Assembly: GCA_011390575.1 (NCBI GenBank)
Contig: JAABSE010000003.1
Coordinates: 1 to 64,000 of the forward strand
From: Sphingobacteriia bacterium
GTDB taxonomy: Bacteria; Bacteroidota; Bacteroidia; Bacteroidales; UBA7960
DNA: 64,000 bases
Reading direction: 5' to 3'
The translations under genes and the position numbers were made by a program. Below the pieces are notes generated by a model, which did not search any database, was not told where the DNA came from, and was given only the letters and a program-made list of their open reading frames with translations. Of this stretch, positions 44,263 through 53,594 are shown in pieces (the first letter of the stretch is position 1; each line of letters begins with the position of its first letter).

Positions 44263-45213
44263 CTAAGACCCAACTGAAGAATTGCTGTACTTCCTTCTCA
44301 AAGCCCTGTAAAACCTTTTAAGTTTATCGGGGGGTCTGTTGGCAAGGTAAACGCCCAAAAGTATAATCGCTATCCAGATAAGGAATACCGGCAAGAAAGA
44401 CTCGCCGTCAATAATCCCCCACCCAATGGAAACAATGGGCATAAGATAAGTAACACTGGAGGCAAAAAGGGCCGATGTGCGTTTGATGAGCCAGAAATTG
44501 GCAATGATGGCAAGGGCAGTACCCAGTATTGATAACAAGGCAATATAGCCCAAACCGGCCCAGCTGCCATCATCATGCTTCATGATATGGTAAAAGTCGG
44601 TATGGAAACTCAAAAAGTACAGGGAAGGAACCCCGATAAAAACAAATGCCAGCGATGCAATGGTGATAGGATCATACCCGGTAAGATAGTTCTTGATAAA
44701 GTTCATTTGTACAGCATAACAAATGGTGGCAAGGATAACGAAAGAGGCAGGCACAATATTCAATTCAAGGCTTCCCCCGCCAGCTACCCAAAGCAGTCCT
44801 GCCGCTCCTATCAGCCCGGTAAAAACCCCGGTCACATTGAGCCAGTGGGTTCTCCTGCCGAAAAACCATACTCCGAGAATCAAAGTAAAAAGGGGTACCA
44901 GCGAGTTTAATATACCCGCCATAAGGCTATCGAGCTGGGTTTGGGCTTTGGCAAATAAAAAGGCGGGCAGGGCGTTGCCAAACAAACCTGCAATGAGAAA
45001 CAAATGAAAGTTGCGTATTTTCAATTTGCGCAGGCGCATAATGGCAAAAGGGAGCAAAGCAATAAAAGAAATGCTTACCCTGAGAGCGCCCACCTGGAGA
45101 TTATCGAAGGTGCGCAATCCCTTTTTTATAAGGATGAAAGAACTCCCCCAAATCAGCATCAGTGCCAAAAGCACCAACCAGTCCAGAATCTCGGGTTTCT
45201 TTTCTTCCTGCAT
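44263..45213 (-). CDS. EamA/DMT-family transporter
   Basis: 316 residues from the ATG at 45213 (MQEEKKPEILDW). Ten hydrophobic segments in two EamA repeats: LLALMLIWGSSFILIKKGL opens the first and a second copy follows around residue 150. FGNALPAFLFAKAQTQLDSLMAGILNSLVPLFT is a typical repeat end. An inner-membrane exporter of metabolites; substrate not predictable. Transcribed alone, with a TAnnTTTG box at 45243. Confidence 0.88.
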   Translation of the reverse strand: MQEEKKPEILDWLVLLALMLIWGSSFILIKKGLRTFDNLQVGALRVSISFIALLPFAIMRLRKLKIRNFHLFLIAGLFGNALPAFLFAKAQTQLDSLMAGILNSLVPLFTLILGVWFFGRRTHWLNVTGVFTGLIGAAGLLWVAGGGSLELNIVPASFVILATICYAVQMNFIKNYLTGYDPITIASLAFVFIGVPSLYFLSFHTDFYHIMKHDDGSWAGLGYIALLSILGTALAIIANFWLIKRTSALFASSVTYLMPIVSIGWGIIDGESFLPVFLIWIAIILLGVYLANRPPDKLKRFYRALRRKYSNSSVGS

Positions 45214-45242
45214 TGTATATTTTTTAAACCAAAAATGAAGCA

Positions 45243-45250
45243 CAAAGGTA
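45243..45250 (-). promoter_or_regulatory. -7 box for the EamA gene
   Basis: Minus-strand TACCTTTG, 30 bases from the start codon. Confidence 0.5.
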
Positions 45251-45344
45251 ATGACTTATTAATGTGGGCGAACACAGCTCTGCGCTTAATTTAGCCTCAA
45301 ATAATTTTTCACCCTGAGTTGCAGTCTTTTTAGAATTTTTTATT

Positions 45345-45352
45345 TACCTTTG
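45345..45352 (+). promoter_or_regulatory. -7 box for rpsF-rpsR-rplI
   Basis: TACCTTTG followed by CACTCC; a TTGC at 45319 may serve as the upstream element. The leader to rpsF is about 65 bases. Confidence 0.6.
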
Positions 45353-45422
45353 CACTCCGTTTTTATGCGGAAATAATTTTTCACAATTCATTATTTACTA
45401 ATATTTTATAAATCAAAGTCAA

Positions 45423-45782
45423 ATGGTAAGACAATACGAAACCGTTTTCATTATGACTCCCGTTTTATCTGAAGAACAGATGAAGGAAGCGGTAAGTAAA
45501 TTTCAGACGTATCTGAAAGACAAAGGAGCTGAGATTGTTTTTGAAGACCAATGGGGCTTGCGCAAGCTGGCCTATCCTATCCAGAAAAAGTCAACAGGTT
45601 TTTATCACCTGATTGAGTTTAAGGCAGAACCCGAACTGGTAGCCCAGATGGAGCTGGAGATGAAAAGGGATGAGCGCATCATCAGGTTCCTGACCGTTTC
45701 TCTCGACAAATATGCTATTGCATATAACGAGAAAAAACGCAGGGAAAAAGATGCACCCAAGAAAGAAGAAACCCAATCGTAA
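45423..45782 (+). CDS. rpsF: 30S ribosomal protein S6
   Basis: 119 residues: [24 protein letters not shown] and [26 protein letters not shown] are S6 features, and the tail is charged. First gene of the conserved rpsF-rpsR-rplI operon. Confidence 0.97.
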   Translation: MVRQYETVFIMTPVLSEEQMKEAVSKFQTYLKDKGAEIVFEDQWGLRKLAYPIQKKSTGFYHLIEFKAEPELVAQMELEMKRDERIIRFLTVSLDKYAIAYNEKKRREKDAPKKEETQS

Positions 45783-45802
45783 CACTTCAAAATCAATAAA
45801 AA

Positions 45803-46075
45803 ATGGCAAATCAACAAAATTCTGAAATCCGGTATCTTGCTCCTATAGCAGTAGATATCAAGAAGAAAAAATACTGCCGCTTCAAAAAAGCCGGCATCAA
45901 ATATATTGATTACAAGGATGCAAACTTTCTTTTAAAGTTTGTAAACGAGCAGGGAAAAATTTTACCCCGTCGTCTTACCGGTACATCAATGAAATTTCAA
46001 AAAAAAGTAGCCCAGGCAGTTAAGAGAGCAAGGCACCTTGCTTTGATGCCTTATGTAGCAGATCTTTTAAAATAA
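45803..46075 (+). CDS. rpsR: 30S ribosomal protein S18
   Basis: 90 residues: [19 protein letters not shown], then [32 protein letters not shown], the S18 core. 20 bases after rpsF. Confidence 0.97.
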   Translation: MANQQNSEIRYLAPIAVDIKKKKYCRFKKAGIKYIDYKDANFLLKFVNEQGKILPRRLTGTSMKFQKKVAQAVKRARHLALMPYVADLLK

Positions 46076-46087
46076 GGAGGATATATA
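46076..46087 (+). promoter_or_regulatory. Strong Shine-Dalgarno before rplI
   Basis: AAGGAGG lies just after the rpsR stop and ends 8 bases before the rplI ATG. Most genes here lack a recognisable Shine-Dalgarno, as is usual in Bacteroidota, so this one stands out. Confidence 0.65.
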
Positions 46088-46537
46088 ATGGATATTATTT
46101 TAAGGCAAGATGTTCCCAACCTGGGATTTAAAGACGATATGGTAACCGTTAAAGACGGTTACGCCCGCAACTTCCTCATTCCCCAGGGAATGGCTATCAT
46201 GGCTATTTCTTCTGAAAAGAAAAAACTGGCCGAAACACTCAAGCAGAGAGCTTTCAAAGAAGATAAAGTTAAGAAAGAAGCGGAAAAACTGGCTGACCAA
46301 ATGGCTGATATTCATGTAAAAATCGGCGCAAAAGTGGGTACTTCAGGCAAAATCTTCGGTTCTGTTAATGCACTGCAAATTGCTGAAGCCATCAAAAAAC
46401 AATATGATATTGATATTGACCGTAAGAAAATTATGGTGGATGGTGATGCAGTAAAAGAAGTAGGTGTTTACAAAGCCAAAGTAAACCTTCACAAAGAAGT
46501 TCGCTTTGACATCAAATTTGAAGTGATTGCTGAATAA
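46088..46537 (+). CDS. rplI: 50S ribosomal protein L9
   Basis: 149 residues: MDIILRQDVPNLGFKDDMVTVKDGYARNFLIPQGMA is the L9 N domain, followed by the long helix and C domain with GKIFGSVNALQIAEAI. Third gene of the operon, followed by a terminator at 46560. Confidence 0.97.
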   Translation: MDIILRQDVPNLGFKDDMVTVKDGYARNFLIPQGMAIMAISSEKKKLAETLKQRAFKEDKVKKEAEKLADQMADIHVKIGAKVGTSGKIFGSVNALQIAEAIKKQYDIDIDRKKIMVDGDAVKEVGVYKAKVNLHKEVRFDIKFEVIAE

Positions 46538-46559
46538 TCATACTTCAGCATGGTAATAT

Positions 46560-46595
46560 AACCTGCTTTCCCACCGGAAAGCAGGTTTCTTTTTA
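46560..46595 (+). terminator. Terminator after rplI
   Basis: 12-bp perfect stem (AACCTGCTTTCC / GGAAAGCAGGTT) with a CACC loop, then TCTTTTTA. Confidence 0.88.
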
Positions 46596-46606
46596 TACAG
46601 GAAAAA

Positions 46607-47362
46607 ATGCTATCCTTATCAAAAATCAAATGGCTGAAATCGCTTGGCCAGAAAAAGTACAGAAAGCAGGAAGGTCTCTTTATTGCTGAGGGTGATAAGA
46701 TTGTAAAGGAATTGCTTACCAGTAGTATGGAAGTAAAGGGCATTTACGGTACCGCCCCATGGGCCGGCGATGTAAGCTTTCCTGAGGGAATAGTGCCGGA
46801 AATTATTACAGACAAGGAGCTGGAGAGAATTTCTTCCCTTAATTCACCCAATCAGGCCCTGGCAGTAGTGAAAATACCGGCCACTAATACCGATTCCATT
46901 GAATTGAAAAACCGCTTCACCCTGGTACTGGACAATATACAGGATCCCGGAAACCTGGGGACTATAATAAGAACCGCAGACTGGTTTGGAATCTGCAACA
47001 TTGTATGTTCGCCCGATACTGCTGAGCTTTACAACCCCAAAGTAATACAGGCCACCATGGGTTCATTTATGCGGGTAAACGTATTCTATACACAGCTTGA
47101 GGATTTTTTCGGTGGTATTCCGAAAGATTTTCCGGTTATGGGGGCATTGCTGGAGGGGGAAAACATTTTCCGGACAAATCTCCCAACAGAAGGTATCATT
47201 GTTACCGGAAATGAATCCAGAGGTATTTCTTCTCCCATCAAAGGATTTATCACAAACAGATTGTTCATCCCAAGGGGTGCAGAAAGCACTGAGCAGCCGG
47301 AATCTTTAAATGCTGCTGTTGCTACAGGGATTATACTTTCTAACCTTACAAATCAAGGCTAA
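46607..47362 (+). CDS. TrmH/SpoU-family RNA methyltransferase
   Basis: 251 residues. An N-terminal substrate-binding domain (QKKYRKQEGLFIAEGDKIVKELL) precedes a SPOUT knot with motif 1 LDNIQDPGNLGTIIRTADWFG, motif 2 IIVTGNESRGIS and motif 3 LFIPRGAESTEQPESLNAAVA. Methylates a ribose 2'-OH in rRNA or tRNA; the site is not deducible. It begins just past the rplI terminator, so it is probably weakly read through or has its own promoter. Confidence 0.9.
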   Translation: MLSLSKIKWLKSLGQKKYRKQEGLFIAEGDKIVKELLTSSMEVKGIYGTAPWAGDVSFPEGIVPEIITDKELERISSLNSPNQALAVVKIPATNTDSIELKNRFTLVLDNIQDPGNLGTIIRTADWFGICNIVCSPDTAELYNPKVIQATMGSFMRVNVFYTQLEDFFGGIPKDFPVMGALLEGENIFRTNLPTEGIIVTGNESRGISSPIKGFITNRLFIPRGAESTEQPESLNAAVATGIILSNLTNQG

Positions 47363-47391
47363 CCATTCTTCCTTTCGAATAAAATCTTTTG

Positions 47392-47399
47392 TATTTTTG
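47392..47399 (+). promoter_or_regulatory. Candidate -7 box for the hemerythrin gene
   Basis: TATTTTTG matches TAnnTTTG, 24 bases before the start codon. Confidence 0.45.
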
Positions 47400-47422
47400 C
47401 AGGCATTAAAATATATACACCC

Positions 47423-47860
47423 ATGCCACTTATAGAATGGAACAATGCTCAGTACAGCGTTAAAGTAGAACAGTTTGACAATGACCACAAAAAACTTCTG
47501 GGATTTATCAACGAGCTCCACGAAGCAATGCTTCAGGGAAAAGGTAAGGATATATTAAATCATACCCTTTCCGAACTTCTGGATTATACCCATTATCACT
47601 TTGATGCAGAGGAAAACAAACTGGCCGAAGCGGGGTATCCTGATCTGGAAGAGCATAAGCAATTGCATCGGGCGCTTATCGGTCAGCTTGAAGAACTCAT
47701 CACTGACTTTACTGACGGAAAGCGTGAGATATCAGTGAAGACTTTCAGGTTTTTAAAAGAATGGCTGTTTAATCACATCCAGGTGGCAGATAAAAAATAC
47801 ACCCCCTGGCTCAAAAAACAGAATTCCGGCACCAATTACAAGCAAACAAATAAGCTTTAA
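47423..47860 (+). CDS. Bacteriohemerythrin
   Basis: 145 residues, a single-domain O2-binding diiron protein. All seven iron ligands are present at family spacing: His22, His59, Glu63, His78, His82, His118 and Asp123. Likely an oxygen store or sensor, fitting a microaerobic or anaerobic life. No fused signalling domain. The next gene, a small Cys-rich protein, starts 46 bases later. Confidence 0.93.
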   Translation: MPLIEWNNAQYSVKVEQFDNDHKKLLGFINELHEAMLQGKGKDILNHTLSELLDYTHYHFDAEENKLAEAGYPDLEEHKQLHRALIGQLEELITDFTDGKREISVKTFRFLKEWLFNHIQVADKKYTPWLKKQNSGTNYKQTNKL

Positions 47861-47905
47861 AGCTGTTATAAAAGCACGAGTAAATCATAATAAAACCCAT
47901 ATAAA

Positions 47906-48142
47906 ATGCAAGTAATTCTTTTGGCCATAGCACTGCTGGCCCTGGCTATCGGAGGGATAGCCATCAAAATGTTTTTTATCCCCGGGGGTACATTTACCAA
48001 AACCTGTGGCAGCACTTTTGATCCCGAGACAGGGAAAGCCAGACCTTGTGCCTGCGCATCAGGCAACCCGGATGATTGTCATAGCTCTGAGGATAAGAAA
48101 TCTTCAGAATTGATAGTGGATTTTAAACAATTGAAGGGCTAA
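47906..48142 (+). CDS. Small membrane-anchored Cys-rich protein
   Basis: 78 residues. An N-terminal hydrophobic helix (4-26) with no lipobox, then FTKTCGSTFDPETGKARPCACASGNPDDC with four or five Cys, and an acidic-basic tail. I do not recognise a named family, though similar small proteins are common next to apbE in Bacteroidota, as I recall. The exposed Cys cluster could bind metal or form disulfides. It converges with apbE, with 32 bases between the stops. Confidence 0.7.
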   Translation: MQVILLAIALLALAIGGIAIKMFFIPGGTFTKTCGSTFDPETGKARPCACASGNPDDCHSSEDKKSSELIVDFKQLKG

Positions 48143-48174
48143 CGGTTCATTGCTTATTTGTGTTCTCCGCCCGC

Positions 48175-49197
48175 TTATCTGGCACTTTCCACCTCTTCAC
48201 GGCTTAAGACCTTCAATCCGGGGGTGGTGTATGAGTTAAGACTGTCAACAGACTCCGAATAAATAAAGAAAGCATCCAGATCTTCTCTGGCTTCTGCAAA
48301 TTGTACTGATTTTTCCAGTCCCATCACCATAAAAGCGGTAGCAAAAGCATCGGCGGTCATACAGTCATTGGCAAAAACAGAGACGCTGAGCAGATTATGC
48401 TGAACCGGTCTTCCTGTTTTGGGGTCAATGGTATGTGAAAATCTTTGCCCGTCCTGTACATAATACTTGCGGGTACTTCCGGAAGTTGCCAGAGCGCGGT
48501 CGTGCATTTCCACCATGTAGGCCCACTCCTGGGGAGCAAACATATCTTCAGCAGGTTTTTCGATACCTATGCGCCAGGCAGTGCCGTCGGGCTTAAGGCC
48601 TCTGGCAACCAAATCTCCACCCAATTCTACCAGGTAGGTCTCTATTCCCCTTGATTCGAGCAACTGTCCTGCTAAATCTGCCGCATACCCTTTGGCAATG
48701 GCATTAAAGTCAAACTGTATTTCAGGAATCTCTTTTATGACCCTGTTTCCCTCTACCCTTACACGATGATAACCCGTAATACTTTTCAGGCTATCGATAA
48801 CATCAGGAGTCATGGTCTGCGGATGGTCGAAACCAAAACCCCAGGCATTGACCAATGGCGATACAGTGGGATCGAAAGCGCCTGAAGTTTCTTTTGCTAT
48901 ATCAATTCCTTGTTCTAAAACCGAAAGAAAATATCCATCGGCCTGTTCGGTTTCATTCCTGTTAATCCTTGAAATAACAGAATTAGGAACATAATAGGAA
49001 AGAGATTGGTTGACATCATAGAACAGACTATCCAATGCAGCCTGGTAGTTTCTGTTGTCAGCACTATAATAAGAAACTGAATAATAGGTTCCAAACACCT
49101 CACCCCGGAAACTGATCTGGCGCATTTCCTTTGAGCTGCCACCGCAGGCTGTCAACAAAAGAAGAATTACGATTAAAACATTGACATTTTTCTTCAT
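48175..49197 (-). CDS. apbE: FAD:protein FMN transferase, lipoprotein
   Basis: Attaches FMN to Thr residues of NqrB and NqrC. 340 residues from the ATG at 49197 (MKKNVNVLIVILLLL), which gives lipobox LTAC at about residue 17; a start at 49254 is unlikely. Family motifs: GTYYSVSYYS near the N terminus, AFDPTVSPLVNAWGFG, FDFNAIAKGYAADLAG, YLVELGGDLVARG and DCMTADAFATAFMVMG. It lies 1.1 kb from nqrF on the same strand; the cation-efflux gene is between. Confidence 0.95.
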   Translation of the reverse strand: MKKNVNVLIVILLLLTACGGSSKEMRQISFRGEVFGTYYSVSYYSADNRNYQAALDSLFYDVNQSLSYYVPNSVISRINRNETEQADGYFLSVLEQGIDIAKETSGAFDPTVSPLVNAWGFGFDHPQTMTPDVIDSLKSITGYHRVRVEGNRVIKEIPEIQFDFNAIAKGYAADLAGQLLESRGIETYLVELGGDLVARGLKPDGTAWRIGIEKPAEDMFAPQEWAYMVEMHDRALATSGSTRKYYVQDGQRFSHTIDPKTGRPVQHNLLSVSVFANDCMTADAFATAFMVMGLEKSVQFAEAREDLDAFFIYSESVDSLNSYTTPGLKVLSREEVESAR

Positions 49198-49318
49198 CAC
49201 AGATAGAAATTGTTTTAGGTAACTAAAAATGTAAACTACAATTTTGATAAGCACAGAATCTCATTAATTTTATTCTGCCTGAAAGCCGGTACTCAAAGGT
49301 ATTTGCGGGTAATATAAC

Positions 49319-50224
49319 TCATTGTTTTACAGGAGGTATCAGCGGCTCTGTATGGATGGAAATAAAGGTTTCTCTGCCATATGCTTTTCTGAGCATTCTT
49401 TCCAGATCTACGGTTATTTCATGTGCCTGTTCTACATTGAGATCATTCTGAACTTTTATATGAATATCGATAGCTATCTGGTTTCCTATTTTCCTGGTTT
49501 TCAACTCATGGGGGTCATGAACACCTTCCACTTCAGCAGCAATCTGCAGAATTTCATCCTCATGATCCCTGGGAAGGGAAGTTTCAATGAGTTCTAAAAG
49601 TGTTTCACGGGTGATTTTCCAGGCGATGCGAAAAATAAAAAATGAAACAATTACAGCGGCCAGCGGGTCGAGAATTACCCAGTCGCTTCCCAGGAATATT
49701 GCTCCGCTGATACCCAGTAAGGTGCCAAAAGAGGAATATACGTCACTGCGGTGATGCCAGGCATTGGCAATAACAACCTGGCTCTGGGTTTGCCTACCTA
49801 CTTGAATGGTATAACGAAATAAAATTTCCTTGATAATCACTGAGCCGATAGCTGCATAGAGAGCCCCCAAACCTGGCTGGGGCAAAATAACACCCTGTGT
49901 TACCCCGTAAATTTTCATGATGCCGGAATAGAACAATCCAGCTCCCACCAGAATAAGGACTCCCCCTACAAAAGCAGTGGCAAGGGTTTCTACCTTTCCG
50001 TGTCCGTACTTGTGATTATGGTCGCGGGGTCGCTGGGAAACAGAAAGGCTGCCAACCACCACCAAATCGGTGGCAAAATCACTAACGGAATGAACACCAT
50101 CAGCGATCATGGCAGAACTTCTGCCAAATACTCCTGCCATAATTTTGAGAACTGTTAAAACAAGATTGGCAACGAAGCCAATCCATATAACTTTTCGTGC
50201 CCTGAGTTTAAGTTCTCTGTCCAT
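49319..50224 (-). CDS. Cation diffusion facilitator family transporter
   Basis: 301 residues. Six membrane helices; metal-site motifs ADGVHSVSDFATD (HSxxD) and ANAWHHRSDVYSS (HxxxD), then a cytoplasmic ferredoxin-like domain (about 215-300) with VEGVHDPHELKTRKIGN. Exports Zn2+, Fe2+ or Mn2+ in exchange for protons; the ion cannot be told. It lies between apbE and the nqr terminator. Confidence 0.93.
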   Translation of the reverse strand: MDRELKLRARKVIWIGFVANLVLTVLKIMAGVFGRSSAMIADGVHSVSDFATDLVVVGSLSVSQRPRDHNHKYGHGKVETLATAFVGGVLILVGAGLFYSGIMKIYGVTQGVILPQPGLGALYAAIGSVIIKEILFRYTIQVGRQTQSQVVIANAWHHRSDVYSSFGTLLGISGAIFLGSDWVILDPLAAVIVSFFIFRIAWKITRETLLELIETSLPRDHEDEILQIAAEVEGVHDPHELKTRKIGNQIAIDIHIKVQNDLNVEQAHEITVDLERMLRKAYGRETFISIHTEPLIPPVKQ

Positions 50225-50232
50225 GGGAATAG

Positions 50233-50270
50233 TGATAAAAAAAACAGCCCTGAGTTTTTATCAGGGCTGC
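50233..50270 (-). terminator. Terminator of the nqr operon
   Basis: Minus-strand CAGCCCTGA / TCAGGGCTG stem with a 7-base loop and eight T, starting about 5 bases past the nqrF stop. Confidence 0.9.
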
Positions 50271-50274
50271 AAAG

Positions 50275-51534
50275 TTAACCACCAAAATCGTCTAAGTCAA
50301 TATTTTCTTCAGGTACCCCTAAATTATCCAGCATGGAGAGTACAGACTCGTTCATAATGGGAGGTCCACAGAGATAATATTCAACTTCCTCGGGCTCTTC
50401 GTGCTTGCTCAGATAATTATCGAGCACTACCTGATGAATAAAGCCCGTATAGCCATCCCAGTTATCTTCCTCTAAGGGTTCTGAAAGGGCAATATTGAAT
50501 TTGAAATTAGGAAATTCCTCCTCGATCTTCCTGAATTCGTCCTCGTAAAAAATCTCTCTTTTGGAACGGGCTCCATACCAGTAAGATACTTTCCTGTCGG
50601 TCTTCAGGGTATGGAAAAGATGGAAGATATGAGAGCGTAAAGGAGCCATACCTGCACCTCCTCCGATGTAAACCATTTCTCTTTCGGTATCCTTAATAAA
50701 GAATTCGCCATAAGGGCCGGAAATAGTAACCTTGTCGCCGGGTTTGCGCGAAAAGACATAAGAGGAACAAATACCGGGATTTACTTTCATAAACTGATTC
50801 TTCTCTCTGTCCCATGGCGGGGTTGCAATCCGGATGTTGAGCTTTACAATATTTCCTTCGGCAGGGTGATTGGCCATTGAGTAGGCCCGGTTAATGGCTT
50901 CGGGGTTAGTCATTTTCAAATCCCACATTTTCAGGTTATCCCAGTCTTCACGGAATTTATCCTGAACCTTCATATCTTTGAAATCAATTTCGCATGGGGG
51001 CACATCTATCTGTATATATCCTCCTGACTGAAAATCGAGGTCTTCTCCTTCCGGAAGCTTAACAACAAATTCCTTGATGAAGGTCGCCACATTATCATTG
51101 GAAATAACTTCACACTCCCATTTCTTGATTCCAAAGATTTCTTTGGGAATCTGGATTTTCATATCCTGTTTTACTTTCACCTGGCAGGCCAGTCGCCACT
51201 TATCCTGAATTTCTTTCCGGCTAAAATAGCCCACTTCTGTAGGAAGGATATCCCCTGCCCCATCCAGTACCTGACACCTGCATACGGCACAGGTACCACC
51301 TCCACCACAGGCGCTGGGGAGATAAATACCCTGTTCGGAAAGGGTATTAAGAAGGGTACCGCCGGCATTGACATCAATTTTTTTGTCTTCGTTGATATTT
51401 ACGGTTACCGGTCCTGAAGGAACCAGTTTATTCCTGGCATAGAGCAATACTCCTACCAGCAAAAGCATGATGGCCAGAAACATTATCACGCTCAGGATAA
51501 CAACCCATACATTGGTACTTATCAAAAATATCAT
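50275..51534 (-). CDS. nqrF: Na+-NQR subunit F
   Basis: NADH-oxidising subunit. 419 residues from the ATG at 51534 ([13 protein letters not shown]). One N-terminal membrane helix; 2Fe-2S ferredoxin domain with [12 protein letters not shown] and a fourth Cys in RLACQVK; FAD domain with [13 protein letters not shown] domain with [14 protein letters not shown]. It ends LDDFGG, the usual C terminus. Last gene of nqrABCDEF. Confidence 0.97.
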   Translation of the reverse strand: MIFLISTNVWVVILSVIMFLAIMLLLVGVLLYARNKLVPSGPVTVNINEDKKIDVNAGGTLLNTLSEQGIYLPSACGGGGTCAVCRCQVLDGAGDILPTEVGYFSRKEIQDKWRLACQVKVKQDMKIQIPKEIFGIKKWECEVISNDNVATFIKEFVVKLPEGEDLDFQSGGYIQIDVPPCEIDFKDMKVQDKFREDWDNLKMWDLKMTNPEAINRAYSMANHPAEGNIVKLNIRIATPPWDREKNQFMKVNPGICSSYVFSRKPGDKVTISGPYGEFFIKDTEREMVYIGGGAGMAPLRSHIFHLFHTLKTDRKVSYWYGARSKREIFYEDEFRKIEEEFPNFKFNIALSEPLEEDNWDGYTGFIHQVVLDNYLSKHEEPEEVEYYLCGPPIMNESVLSMLDNLGVPEENIDLDDFGG

Positions 51535-51559
51535 GGTCAAAATTCAATTTGGTTGATAA

Positions 51560-52177
51560 CTATAATTCAATTCCCATGAAGCTCATGAAGGCAATTCCCA
51601 TAAGCCCGGTAATTATAAATGTAATACCCAGTCCGCGCAAGGGAGCTGGAACATTGGAGTAGCGGATTTTTTCGCGTATAGCGGCAATTCCAACAATGGC
51701 CAGAAACCAGCCTACACCACTACCCAGACCAAAAGATATAGCCTCACCGATATTGGCGTAATTTCTTTCCTGCATAAAGAGAGAACCTCCCAGAATGGCA
51801 CAGTTAACAGCAATCAGGGGAAGAAAAATCCCCAGGCTACTATACAATGTGGGGCTATATTTTTCAATGAGCATTTCCACCAGTTGCACCATGGCCGCAA
51901 TAATAGCAATGAACATGATGAAGGACAAAAAGCTCAAATCAACAGAGGCAAACTGGGGTCCGAGCCAGGCAAGGGCACCACGGCCAATGATATAATTTTC
52001 AAGCAGAAAGTTTACAGGAACCGTAATCCCCAGCACAAAAATGACTGCAAACCCCAATCCCACAGAAGTCTGAACCGTACGGGACACAGCCAGGTAGGAA
52101 CACATACCCAGAAAGTATGCAAATACCATATTGTCAATAAATATAGACCTGACAAATATACTAACTAATTCTTCCAT
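51560..52177 (-). CDS. nqrE: Na+-NQR subunit E
   Basis: 205 residues, six membrane helices, with SYLAVSRTVQTSVGLG and FLPLIAVNCAILGGSLFM. Together with NqrD it binds an intramembrane iron-sulfur centre through conserved Cys (Cys in MCSYLAVS and in AVNCAILGG). Between nqrD and nqrF. Confidence 0.97.
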   Translation of the reverse strand: MEELVSIFVRSIFIDNMVFAYFLGMCSYLAVSRTVQTSVGLGFAVIFVLGITVPVNFLLENYIIGRGALAWLGPQFASVDLSFLSFIMFIAIIAAMVQLVEMLIEKYSPTLYSSLGIFLPLIAVNCAILGGSLFMQERNYANIGEAISFGLGSGVGWFLAIVGIAAIREKIRYSNVPAPLRGLGITFIITGLMGIAFMSFMGIEL

Positions 52178-52220
52178 TTTTATTTCTTTTACGAGTTAAC
52201 AAATTTGATTGTGTGAGGGA

Positions 52221-52883
52221 TTAACTTACATCCACAAGTGCTCTGTCGCGATGACGCTGAATCCAGATAATCACACCAACAGTAATGAGTGCCATAGGAG
52301 GCAGGATCATAAGGCCGTTGTCAACGTATCCAAAATTGTATACAAAATTGGGGATTACCTGATACCCCATGAGAGAGCCTGAGCCCAGCAATTCCCGTAT
52401 CGCCCCTACCAGCAACAAAACACTTCCATAACCGGCAGCATTACCAATACCATCCAGAAAAGATGGCCATACCTTATTGTGCAGGGCAAATGCTTCCAGT
52501 CGACCCATAATGATACAATTGGTAATAATAAGACCCACAAACACCGACAACTGACGGCTTACATCATACACGAAAGCCTCCAGCACCTGGTCTACCAGAA
52601 TTACCAGGGAAGCAATAACGGTCAATTGAACGATAATACGTATCCTTGGAGGTATACCATGTCTGAGAAGTGAAATGATAACATTGGCCAATCCCATTAC
52701 TGCTACAACAGCTATGGCCAGTACCAGGGAGGCTTTAAGCTGCACGGTAACAGCAAGCACAGAACAAACGCCCAGCACCTGCACCGTAATAGGGTTATCT
52801 TTCCCTATAGGGTCGCTCAGCAGTCTTTTATTTTTAGGTGAAAACAGCTTTTCTTTTGGGAAATTATTTTTTTCTTCGCTCAT
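52221..52883 (-). CDS. nqrD: Na+-NQR subunit D
   Basis: 220 residues, six membrane helices; LGVCSVLAVTVQLKASL and GLIITNCIIMGRLEAFAL carry the Fe-S Cys residues, mirroring NqrE. Its ATG overlaps the nqrC stop (ATGA). Confidence 0.97.
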   Translation of the reverse strand: MSEEKNNFPKEKLFSPKNKRLLSDPIGKDNPITVQVLGVCSVLAVTVQLKASLVLAIAVVAVMGLANVIISLLRHGIPPRIRIIVQLTVIASLVILVDQVLEAFVYDVSRQLSVFVGLIITNCIIMGRLEAFALHNKVWPSFLDGIGNAAGYGSVLLLVGAIRELLGSGSLMGYQVIPNFVYNFGYVDNGLMILPPMALITVGVIIWIQRHRDRALVDVS

Positions 52884-53572
52884 GATGTTTTCTGTTTTTT
52901 AAAGTAAGGTAAATAAACTTCGAGCCCGTTTCGGATCATGGCTGTAACTCCGTTGGAAGTAATGGTACCGCCACTGATAGCATCAACAGCATGCTCATCA
53001 TCGCTGGGAGCACCTCCTTTTACAACCACTACAGGTTCAAACTCACCACTTTCGTCAAATATTTTCTTTCCTACAAACTGGTTTTCAAAGGGAGCGTCAG
53101 AAATTTCGGCACCCAATCCGGGAGTTTCGCTGGCATGATCAAAGTTTGCGCCGGCAATGGTGGTCAAATCACCTCTGAAGCTAAGATAGCCCCAGATAGC
53201 CCCCCACAACCCGTTGCCCCGAACAGGTACCACGTAAAACAATTCTCCATCTACATCTGCGATATACAGGGGAAGTTGCCTTTCTTCAACAGGTTTGCGG
53301 TTTTCATCCTGTAAATCCACTTCAAAGGCATCGCCTTCTATTTCTTCACCCACATGGTTGAGGACTTTGGTTTGGGTTATATACTGTTCAAAAAGCTCAA
53401 TGGCTTCCCCTTTGGAGGCAGAAATTTCTATGGTAGATAAGATATTCTGCATTTTTTCAATACGCATATTCTTCTCCTGCAAAGGTCTGAGCAAAGTGGC
53501 AGCGGTAGACAAGACCAATGCCACAACAATCACCATTACGGAGGCATACATAAAAACATATCGATTACTCAT
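52880..53572 (-). CDS. nqrC: Na+-NQR subunit C
   Basis: 230 residues: one N-terminal membrane helix and a periplasmic FMN domain. The covalent FMN site is DAISGGTITSNGV; most homologues read SGAT, here SGGT, with Thr kept. ApbE would load the flavin. Confidence 0.96.
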   Translation of the reverse strand: MSNRYVFMYASVMVIVVALVLSTAATLLRPLQEKNMRIEKMQNILSTIEISASKGEAIELFEQYITQTKVLNHVGEEIEGDAFEVDLQDENRKPVEERQLPLYIADVDGELFYVVPVRGNGLWGAIWGYLSFRGDLTTIAGANFDHASETPGLGAEISDAPFENQFVGKKIFDESGEFEPVVVVKGGAPSDDEHAVDAISGGTITSNGVTAMIRNGLEVYLPYFKKQKTS

Positions 53573-53594
53573 TGTTTATTCTTTTAATGGTTTG

